Source: UMGS1474 sp050946775
GTDB lineage: Bacteria; Bacillota; Clostridia; Oscillospirales; Acutalibacteraceae
Direction of reading: 5' to 3'
Length of the DNA: 11,583 bases
Assembly: GCA_050946775.1 (NCBI GenBank)
Contig: JBMNVL010000059.1
Span: forward strand, 1 to 11,583
The number at the start of each line of letters is the position of its first letter. Position 1 is the first letter of the stretch. The notes beneath the pieces were generated by a model. It ran no database searches, was not told the origin of the DNA, and saw only the letters and a list, made by a program, of their open reading frames with translations. Positions 5,985-11,583 of the stretch are shown here, in pieces. Both the position numbers and the translations under genes were made by a program.

Positions 5985-7207
5985 CCAAACGCGGCATAGG
6001 CTATTTCGGACTTTTGGCACTGACGCTGTTTTTGGCCTTCGCCACCGGCGTCCGTGAAATACTGTGGGTGGTGCTGTTTTTGTCGCTGCTGCTGGGCTTG
6101 GCCGCCGTGTCGGTCCTGCTGGCGTCGGTCAGCATCAAGGTGCGCCAGCAGCTCTACAAGACCGCCATCGTGCGGGAAGAGGAGCTGAGTCTGGAGATCA
6201 CCCTGAGCGGATTTTTGCTCTTTCCGGCGCTGTTGGATTTCGGCATCATGGCGCCCCAGACCGCCTGGGGCAAAAAGAAGGCGCGTTTTCAGATGCGCCA
6301 CTCCTCCATGACCCGGCTGAGCCTGCCGCTGGGCTGGTTCAGGGAGACCTTCAGCCTGGAGATCGGCGGCAAGCACCGCGGCTTGTGGGACACCGTGCCC
6401 CATCGCATCCGGGTGTACGACGCGTTCGGCATCTTCTCGCTGCCGCTGCTGCGTCCCAAGGCGGTCGTCGATCCGCCCAAGGCACTGGCGGTTTATCCGC
6501 AGGTGCATCCGCTGGAAATGGAAACGCAGGTTCCCCGCTTTACCACCGATTCGTCCAGTCTGCGGGTGTCGGTCGCCGATCAGGGCGACAGCTACGCCGG
6601 CGTGCGGACTTACCGTCCCGGCGACTCGATGAAGCGCATCCACTGGGTGCAGACCATCCGCACCCGGGAATTGCAGACCCGCCAGTACGAGATCTCCTCC
6701 GAGCCGTACGTGCTGGTGCTGATGGATACCGCGACCAGAAGCCGTATGGTGGATGACGTGGCGGATATCGCCACCGAGACCGCGGCGACGCTGGCGCAGT
6801 ATTACGTCGTGGGCGGGCAGATCGTCCGCTTGCTGGCGGTGGGAAATCCCCAGTCGGAAGAGGTGGATATGCCGGTCGGCAGCAACGACGAGCTGGAGCA
6901 GTCCTACGATACCCTGATGGAGATCCCCTTCGGCAAGCTGGATGAACCGCTGGACGTGTCGGGGCTGCATCTGGGCAACGGCGGCCAGCTTCAGGCGGCG
7001 TACGTCATCTCCGACCGGTATTCGGAGGATCTGCGGCTGGTGATGACCGGTCTGGCGCAGAACCGCTGCGATACCACGCTGGTGATGCCCCTGCCGGATC
7101 AGAACGAAGACGTTTTGCCGGATCTGGACGGCTCGTCGGTCAAGCTGGCGGCCATCCGCAAGCCGGATGAGATCCTGGAGCGACTGGGAGGTGTCTTGAA
7201 ACGATGA
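5981..7207 (+). CDS. DUF58 domain-containing membrane protein
   Basis: This 408-aa protein has two N-terminal membrane helices (about residues 5-21 and 26-46) with basic residues on the cytosolic sides (MTKRG and KVRQQ). The large remainder is therefore placed in the cytosol. The DUF58 signature is at residues 209-222: R-T-Y-R-P-G-D-S-M-K-R-I-H-W. It is followed by a von Willebrand A-like segment, VLVLMDTATRS, near 244-254. The MIDAS-like DxSxS pattern is degenerate here (D249-T-A-T), so metal binding through the classical site is doubtful. MoxR ATPases and vWA-like proteins often work as pairs, and the ATGA overlaps on both sides support stoichiometric expression with the ATPase and the transglutaminase. 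The biochemical function of DUF58 proteins is not established. Confidence 0.92.
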   Translation: MTKRGIGYFGLLALTLFLAFATGVREILWVVLFLSLLLGLAAVSVLLASVSIKVRQQLYKTAIVREEELSLEITLSGFLLFPALLDFGIMAPQTAWGKKKARFQMRHSSMTRLSLPLGWFRETFSLEIGGKHRGLWDTVPHRIRVYDAFGIFSLPLLRPKAVVDPPKALAVYPQVHPLEMETQVPRFTTDSSSLRVSVADQGDSYAGVRTYRPGDSMKRIHWVQTIRTRELQTRQYEISSEPYVLVLMDTATRSRMVDDVADIATETAATLAQYYVVGGQIVRLLAVGNPQSEEVDMPVGSNDELEQSYDTLMEIPFGKLDEPLDVSGLHLGNGGQLQAAYVISDRYSEDLRLVMTGLAQNRCDTTLVMPLPDQNEDVLPDLDGSSVKLAAIRKPDEILERLGGVLKR

Positions 7208-9567
7208 GCAAGTTATCCTCCCGCAACAAAATGACTCTCAGCCACTGGATGGAGCTGCTGCTGGACAGCCTGTGCTGCATCGCCATGGCGATCGGCGGCA
7301 TGCTGGCGTTCGACCAGCTGTTCCGCTTCCACGTGGACATCTGGACCATGGCCTACCACGCCGCCATCATCGTGGCGGTGCTGGCGCTGGGCACCCGCCG
7401 GTGGTGGATTTTGCCCTCGGTCATCGGCGGCGCGCTGGTGCTGGGGGTGATCGGCACCCTGATCGCCGGCAAAATGGGGGAGCTGATCACCTACGCCGTC
7501 GGCGTTGCCAACTGGTGGGCGGCCACCTTCCCGGTCGGCTCGAAGTACTATACCGACTTCAACGTGGCGCTGGTCGAGTGGATCGTCCATATTCTGATCA
7601 CCTCGTTCCTGTTCTTGTGCGTGCGAGGCATCAAGCAGGTCTGGACCATGATCGTCGTCGCGGCGATCCTGTTTTACATCATCATCGTCAGCGGCTTCAG
7701 CGGCAACAACCTGATGGCGCTGCTGTGGCTGGCGACCGGTATGTTCCCGCTGATGGCGCGCTACGCCAGCGCCGGTATGCCCTGGATGAAGGGGCGTTCC
7801 AAAAAAGAGCGCAAGGAAAGCCGCAAGCAGTGGCGCAAGCCGGCGTGGTATGTCTACGCCACCGCCGTGGTGCTGACCGCGGCGTGCACCATGGTGTCGA
7901 TGCTGCTGCTGCCGGAAAATACCAAGAGCTACAAGGTGCGTTCTCTGGCCAACACCGCCGAGGACATCCAGTCGCTGATCGGCATCGAGAACAAGATGTA
8001 TACCGGCTTTGAGGATATCAGCCTGCAGGGGCTGGGCCTGATGCCCGATGAGGATCAGCTGGGCGGCGATATCGTCCTGGACGACAAGACCAACATCCTC
8101 AAGGTGGTCACCGAAACGCCCTCGCTGCTGAAAGGGCGGGTCTACACCACCTACGACGGCACCAACTGGTCGGCCGACGCGTTTTCCAAGTATTATCGCC
8201 TGGGCAGCGGTCTGTTCACCGACGAGTATTACGCCGCCTTCGATCTGAACAAGCCCGAAAGCGAAGCGGCCAAAACGCTGCTGACCTTCCTCGGACCCAA
8301 CGTCGGCATGACCGTCACGGTGCTGCAGCCGACCAACTCGCTGCTGTATACCTCCGGCCGGGTGCTCAGCTTCCAGGAGAAGGTGCCCGCGTCCAGCCCG
8401 GTGCTGTTCAATATGCGCTCCGAGGTGTTCATCAACGACGAGCCGGTTCCCTCGGGCTATCAGTACACCTTCACTTCTCAGCTGATGTCCCACGGCAACC
8501 CGGTGTTCAACAAAAACATCAAGGAGCTGCTGACCGAGGCGGACAAAAACCCCGACGTCACCTATTATTCGGAGGAGTTCCAGAAGATCTATCTGGACGT
8601 GCCGCCCGATATGCCGCCGATCGTGGCCCAAAAAGCGCAGGAGCTGACCAAGGGCAAGATCAGCAAGTACGAGATCGCCGTTGGACTGGAGAGCGCGCTG
8701 CGGGAGCAGTACAGCTACTCGCTGACGCCCGGTGATCTGCCGGAGGGCGAGGATTTCGTCGCCCATTTCCTTGAGACCGGCCGCGGCTACTGCGTTCATT
8801 TCGCCTCGGCGATGACCATGATGGCGCGTACGCTGGAAATTCCCGCCCGCATGGTGGTGGGTTACGGTCTGGAGCAGGACCAAAAGGGCGATCTGTGGTA
8901 CGCCCGCCGGCGCAACGCGCACGCCTGGACCGAATGCTATTTCGAGGGGCTGGGCTGGGTCGCCTTTGACCCGACCGCCGATTCCCAGTACGCCAATCTG
9001 ACGCCCGACGTGGAATATATCGAGACCACCGAGACGGCGACCACCACCTCCGGGACCAAGTTCAACGATACCGGCCCGACCGGTACCAACACCAGCGCCG
9101 TCGTCGACAAGAGCGGTGAGGGTACGCCCGCGTGGGTGATCCATACCACCATCACCGTGCTGGCGGTGCTGCTGCTGGTGGCGCTGACGGTGCTCACTCT
9201 GCGCCGGCTGCGGTACAGCGAAACGGCATATCTGCCCGAACGGGTGCAAAAGAAATACCCCGAACCGGGCGATCAGGCTGACTTCTACTATACCGATATC
9301 GTCCGCCAGCTCAAGCTGCTCCATTACGTGCCGCAAAACCGCGAGACCATGAAGCAGTTCGCGCAGCGGGTCGAGCTGGGCGTGGGACTGGAGCCCGACG
9401 CCATGCGGCAGGTGTTCGACGTCATGATGCGCTGGCGTTACGGCAAGATCGCGCCCACCGAAGAGGAAGTGGCGCTGGTCGAGACGGCGCACGAGCATCT
9501 GGAAAAACGGGTGTACGATAAGTTCAACCGTGCCCATTACTTCATCCGCCGTCGGCTGATGCTGTAA
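7204..9567 (+). CDS. Membrane-anchored transglutaminase-like protein (TgpA/YebA type)
   Basis: This is a 787-aa integral membrane protein with an extracytoplasmic transglutaminase-like domain. Seven N-terminal helices can be read at about residues 18-36, 46-63, 68-89, 122-140, 147-164, 169-187 and 215-236. Basic loops (RR at 65-66, RGIK at 141-144, and a Lys/Arg-rich stretch at about 196-212) fall on the cytosolic side, which puts residues 237-643 outside. The catalytic triad is visible: C530 in GRGYCVHFASAMTMMAR, H573 in AHAWTE, and D589 in VAFDPTADS. A Thr-rich linker (about 604-640) leads to an eighth helix (644-666), then a cytosolic tail of about 120 residues like DUF4129. The topology is consistent throughout. 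It is the last gene of the MoxR-DUF58 operon and is followed by a strong terminator. The substrate is unknown; cell-wall or surface protein crosslinking or cleavage is possible. Confidence 0.94.
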   Translation: MSKLSSRNKMTLSHWMELLLDSLCCIAMAIGGMLAFDQLFRFHVDIWTMAYHAAIIVAVLALGTRRWWILPSVIGGALVLGVIGTLIAGKMGELITYAVGVANWWAATFPVGSKYYTDFNVALVEWIVHILITSFLFLCVRGIKQVWTMIVVAAILFYIIIVSGFSGNNLMALLWLATGMFPLMARYASAGMPWMKGRSKKERKESRKQWRKPAWYVYATAVVLTAACTMVSMLLLPENTKSYKVRSLANTAEDIQSLIGIENKMYTGFEDISLQGLGLMPDEDQLGGDIVLDDKTNILKVVTETPSLLKGRVYTTYDGTNWSADAFSKYYRLGSGLFTDEYYAAFDLNKPESEAAKTLLTFLGPNVGMTVTVLQPTNSLLYTSGRVLSFQEKVPASSPVLFNMRSEVFINDEPVPSGYQYTFTSQLMSHGNPVFNKNIKELLTEADKNPDVTYYSEEFQKIYLDVPPDMPPIVAQKAQELTKGKISKYEIAVGLESALREQYSYSLTPGDLPEGEDFVAHFLETGRGYCVHFASAMTMMARTLEIPARMVVGYGLEQDQKGDLWYARRRNAHAWTECYFEGLGWVAFDPTADSQYANLTPDVEYIETTETATTTSGTKFNDTGPTGTNTSAVVDKSGEGTPAWVIHTTITVLAVLLLVALTVLTLRRLRYSETAYLPERVQKKYPEPGDQADFYYTDIVRQLKLLHYVPQNRETMKQFAQRVELGVGLEPDAMRQVFDVMMRWRYGKIAPTEEEVALVETAHEHLEKRVYDKFNRAHYFIRRRLML

Positions 9568-9577
9568 TCATCCGCTC

Positions 9578-9609
9578 AAAAACCCGCGGGATTTTTCCCG
9601 CGGGTTTTT
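9578..9609 (+). terminator. Intrinsic terminator of the MoxR-DUF58-transglutaminase operon
   Basis: Perfect 14-bp arms AAAAACCCGCGGGA (9578-9591) and TCCCGCGGGTTTTT (9596-9609) surround a TTTT loop. The stem has a G+C core and a T5 tail, and begins 10 bp past the stop codon. The A-run on the left arm means it could also work in the opposite direction. Confidence 0.93.
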
Positions 9610-9612
9610 CTG

Positions 9613-9641
9613 TTGCGGCGCGGCGGGTTTTGTGGTATACT
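9613..9641 (+). promoter_or_regulatory. SigA-type promoter for the folate operon
   Basis: TTGCGG (9613-9618) and TATACT (9636-9641) are 17 bp apart and start just after the preceding terminator. Transcription should begin near 9648, about 30 nt before the folP ATG. No riboswitch-sized leader is present. Confidence 0.72.
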
Positions 9642-9677
9642 GATACTCCATTCAATAAAAGGAAAGGGGAGAGCGCC

Positions 9678-10490
9678 ATGGCCGTATGGCGATTTCGTGA
9701 CCGTCAGCTGGATCTGACGGCGACCGCGGTGATGGGGATCCTTAACGTCACGCCCGACAGCTTTTCCGACGGCGGCCGCTACGATACCGTCGAGCGCGCC
9801 GTTGAGCGGGCGCTGGCCATCGAGCGGGAAGGTGCCGCCATTTTGGATATCGGCGGCCAGTCCACCCGCCCGGGGCACGTTCCGGTTCCTCCCGAGGAGG
9901 AATGGCGGCGGCTTGCGCCGGTTTTGGCGGCGCTGGCGGGCAAGATCCACCTGCCGATCTCTATTGATACCTATTATACAGACGTCGCCGAACGGGCGCT
10001 GGAAAGCGGCGCCTGCATCATCAACGACGTGTCGGGCAGTCTGGACAACGGGATGCCGGCACTCTGCGCCCGGTACGGCGCGGGACTGGTGATGATGCAC
10101 AACCGTGCCGGACACAACACGCCGCAAGACGTTCGTCGCTATTTTGAGACGGCGCTGGCGGCGGCGGCCGACGCCGGTCTGGCCGCCGCACACCTGGCGC
10201 TGGCTACCGGCGTCGGTTTTGAGAAAAATCAGGAGGAGGACGCCCGGCTGATTGCCTGCCTGCCGTCGATCATGGAGGGGCTTTTCGACGCGGCGGTGCT
10301 GGTGGGCGCTTCCCGCAAACGGGTGACCGGCGCTTTTTGCGGCCAGCCGCCTTTTGCCGAACGCCTTCCGGCGACGCTGGCGATCCACACCGTCGCCCAA
10401 TGGAACGGCGCCAACGTGCTGCGGGTCCACGACGTGGCGGCGGCCGTGCAGGCGGCGGCGATGACCGGGGCGCTGCTGGAGCGCCGATAG
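9678..10490 (+). CDS. folP: Dihydropteroate synthase
   Basis: This 270-aa TIM-barrel enzyme condenses 6-hydroxymethyl-dihydropterin pyrophosphate with p-aminobenzoate to give dihydropteroate; it is the target of sulfonamides. Visible family motifs: MGILNVTPDSFSDGG (residues 19-33), AILDIGGQSTRPG (54-66), ISIDTY (94-99), IINDVSG (114-120), VMMHNR (138-143), LVGASRKR (208-215) and NVLRVHDV (246-253). The segment that is normally L-D-P-G-x-G-F reads L-A-T-G-V-G-F-E-K-N from residue 175. The conserved pterin-contacting Asp and the following Pro are replaced by Ala176 and Thr177. All other signatures are intact, so the gene is not decaying in an obvious way. The ATG at 9678 has AGGGGA 7 nt upstream. 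It leads a three-gene folate operon; folB follows after 11 bp. Confidence 0.95.
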   Translation: MAVWRFRDRQLDLTATAVMGILNVTPDSFSDGGRYDTVERAVERALAIEREGAAILDIGGQSTRPGHVPVPPEEEWRRLAPVLAALAGKIHLPISIDTYYTDVAERALESGACIINDVSGSLDNGMPALCARYGAGLVMMHNRAGHNTPQDVRRYFETALAAAADAGLAAAHLALATGVGFEKNQEEDARLIACLPSIMEGLFDAAVLVGASRKRVTGAFCGQPPFAERLPATLAIHTVAQWNGANVLRVHDVAAAVQAAAMTGALLERR

Positions 10491-10501
10491 GAGGAACGAC
10501 G

Positions 10502-10870
10502 ATGGACAAGATCATCATCAAAGGCTTGCGGGTCTACGCATACCACGGCGTCAACCCGCCGGAAAAGGAAAAAGGACAGCCCTTCGAGCTGGATATCACC
10601 CTGGGCGTCGACACCCGCGCCGCCGGCGCGAGCGACGATCTGGCGCGCACGGTCAACTATTCCACCGTCGCCAAGCGGGTGATCGCCTTGATGCTGGCGG
10701 AAAAGAACGATCTCATCGAACGTGTCGCCGAACGGATCGCCGAAGCGCTGCTGCGGGAATTTCCGATCGGGGAAGTGACCGTTCTGCTCAAAAAGCCCCG
10801 GGCGCCCATCGCCGCCGATTTCGATTACGTGGCGGTGGAGATCACCCGCCGGGCGGAGGATTATCGATGA
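10502..10870 (+). CDS. folB: Dihydroneopterin aldolase
   Basis: This 122-aa enzyme converts 7,8-dihydroneopterin to 6-hydroxymethyl-7,8-dihydropterin and glycolaldehyde, the step before FolK. The length is typical. Diagnostic residues are present: the N-terminal YAYHGV (12-17) with substrate-anchoring E21 and then KGQPF; Y53 in VNYSTV; the DLIERVAERIA helix (70-80) with E73; and Lys99 of the KKPRAPI segment (98-104), which corresponds to the catalytic lysine. The ATG at 10502 has AGGAGG at 10489-10494, overlapping the folP stop. Its own stop overlaps the folK start in ATGA (10867-10870), so the two are translationally coupled. The family normally forms octamers. Confidence 0.97.
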   Translation: MDKIIIKGLRVYAYHGVNPPEKEKGQPFELDITLGVDTRAAGASDDLARTVNYSTVAKRVIALMLAEKNDLIERVAERIAEALLREFPIGEVTVLLKKPRAPIAADFDYVAVEITRRAEDYR

Positions 10871-11367
10871 GCCGGGCGCTGCTGGGGCTGGGTGCCAATC
10901 TTGGCGACCGGGAGGATACCCTCGCCAGGGCGATCGACGCGCTGAACGCCTTGCCCCGCACGGCGGTCAAACGGGCGTCGTCCCTGTACGAGACCGCCCC
11001 GGTCGGCTATGCCGATCAACCGGATTTTCTCAATCTGGTGGCGGAACTGGAAACCACGCTGGCGCCACACGCCCTGCTGGGCGCCTGTCTCGGGATCGAA
11101 GCGGCGTTGGGACGCCGCCGCAGCTTTCCAAACGCGCCGCGGGTGGTGGATATTGATCTGCTGCGGTACGACGATCAAACCTGCGATACGCCCGATCTGA
11201 TCCTGCCTCATCCCCGGATGGCACAGCGGGCGTTCGTCCTCGTTCCGTTAGCGGAATTGTTCCCCGATCATACGGTGGACGGCTGGGATTTTGCCGGCGC
11301 GCTGAAGCGGGTCGCCGCCCAGGACGTTCGCCTGTGGCAACCCGGAAAAAATTTCAAAAAAGTTTGA
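10867..11367 (+). CDS. folK: 2-amino-4-hydroxy-6-hydroxymethyldihydropteridine pyrophosphokinase (HPPK)
   Basis: This 166-aa kinase transfers pyrophosphate from ATP to 6-hydroxymethyl-dihydropterin, producing the substrate of FolP. Motifs: the N-terminal LGLGANLGDRE (6-16), SSLYETAPVG (38-47), QPDFLNLV (51-58), the magnesium-binding segment NAPRVVDIDLL (89-99, with D95 and D97), and LPHPRMAQRAFVLVPLAEL (113-131). The FPNAPR form of the Arg loop occurs in a known subclass, so it is not a defect. The start is fixed by the ATGA overlap with folB. The C-terminal residues G-K-N-F-K-K-V are encoded by the A-tract DNA that precedes a strong downstream promoter. No plus-strand terminator is visible after the stop. 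Confidence 0.97.
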   Translation: MSRALLGLGANLGDREDTLARAIDALNALPRTAVKRASSLYETAPVGYADQPDFLNLVAELETTLAPHALLGACLGIEAALGRRRSFPNAPRVVDIDLLRYDDQTCDTPDLILPHPRMAQRAFVLVPLAELFPDHTVDGWDFAGALKRVAAQDVRLWQPGKNFKKV

Positions 11368-11405
11368 AAAAAGGGGTTGACAAGGGGTGGAGGGCGTGGT
11401 ATTAT
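11346..11405 (+). promoter_or_regulatory. Very strong promoter with UP element, probably the rRNA operon promoter
   Basis: A perfect TTGACA (11377-11382) and TATTAT (11400-11405) are 17 bp apart. Upstream are three A6 tracts (11346-11351, 11356-11361, 11367-11372) spaced 10 and 11 bp. The second and third fall about where the distal and proximal UP-element subsites should be. This is the strongest promoter in the window. The -35 lies 9 bp after the folK stop, so the UP element overlaps the end of folK. Together with the structured non-coding DNA downstream it is best read as an rrn promoter. Confidence 0.82.
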
Positions 11406-11411
11406 AGTCGA

Positions 11412-11583
11412 GCGCCCTTGAGAGAGGGCAGCGAGGACCTTGAAAATTAAACAACACAAAGAGCGAAAACGAGAATGAACTACCCGTTAATTTGGGCAAT
11501 TGATGATGAAAACATCAGCGATTGCCAAAGTAGATTCGGAAGAATCAAAGCGACGCCAAGTGCGTCGAAATGAGCTTCAAAGG
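11412..11583 (+). other. Probable rRNA operon leader (upstream of 16S), cut by window edge
   Basis: No credible gene is found between the promoter and the right edge. The sequence is much more A+T-rich than the rest of the window and is full of hairpins. GCCCTT/GAGGGC with a GAGA loop is at 11414-11429. A long stem-loop is at 11495-11526 (14 positions per side, one mismatch, AAAA loop). GATTC/GAATC with a GGAA loop is at 11533-11546, and CGACGC/GCGTCG at 11551-11567. The segment ACCTTGAAAATTAAAC (11437-11452) resembles the conserved box seen in leaders and spacers of clostridial rrn operons, and the end (AAATGAGCTTCAAAGG) resembles sequence just before 16S. The 16S start (GAGTTTGATC-type) is not within the window, so the identification is inferred. 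A tRNA cluster is the main alternative. Confidence 0.68.

Noticed and set aside
7213..9537. Long open frame (774 codons) on the minus strand opposite the transglutaminase gene
   Set aside because: It mirrors a gene with an intact catalytic triad and consistent membrane topology. The antisense translation is low-complexity (His/Gln/Arg/Gly-rich) with no recognisable domain.
11352..11369. TTTCAAA/TTTGAAA palindrome as a folK terminator
   Set aside because: It is a weak A+T-only stem overlapping the stop codon, and it lacks a T-run on the plus strand.
11414..11567. Series of short inverted repeats as a possible CRISPR or mobile-element end
   Set aside because: The hairpins differ from each other in sequence and spacing, with no direct repeats or spacers, and lie behind an rrn-type promoter. 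RNA leader structure explains them better.

Overview
The window (11,583 bp, clearly G+C-rich) looks like a chromosomal segment of a spore-forming Gram-positive bacterium of the Clostridia, probably near the Oscillospiraceae/Ruminococcaceae. The evidence is a Phe T-box leader, ireB, a CotF-type coat gene pair behind a sigma-E-like promoter, the Firmicutes MoxR-DUF58-transglutaminase cluster, and SigA promoters with 16-17 bp spacers. That placement is inferred from gene content. No 16S sequence lies inside the window to test it.

Layout. Bases 1-4819 are all on the minus strand. Read in the direction of transcription they hold two small spore-coat-like genes (4819 to 4379), a hairpin terminator, a SigA promoter, a tRNA-Phe-sensing T-box leader, and pheS and pheT. 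A separate SigA promoter follows, then ireB and a conserved small gene cut by the window edge. Bases 4820-5045 are a divergent intergenic region with a sigma-E-like promoter facing left, a SigA-like promoter facing right, and two inverted repeats.

From 5046 everything is on the plus strand. A three-gene operon (MoxR AAA+ ATPase, DUF58 protein, membrane transglutaminase) has ATGA stop/start overlaps and ends at a strong hairpin terminator. Next comes a folate operon (folP-folB-folK) with its own promoter. Then a very strong promoter with three phased A6 tracts leads into a structured leader that looks like the start of an rRNA operon. The 16S gene itself would begin beyond base 11583.

How the genes fit together. 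pheST is expected to be induced when uncharged tRNA-Phe accumulates, and ireB has its own constitutive-type promoter. The MoxR/DUF58/transglutaminase proteins form a conserved membrane system of unknown substrate. Its membrane topology can be read from positive-inside charges and puts the Cys-His-Asp active site outside the cell. FolP, FolB and FolK supply three consecutive steps around the pterin branch of folate synthesis.

Most of the window is orderly core genome, and I see no mobile element, CRISPR array or phage gene. The points most worth a second look are: (i) FolP lacks the usual Asp-Pro of the DPGxGF pterin-binding motif; (ii) the rRNA-type promoter's A-tract UP element is embedded in the last codons of folK; (iii) the coat-gene promoter sits in an 11-bp perfect inverted repeat; (iv) pheT has no terminator before ireB.
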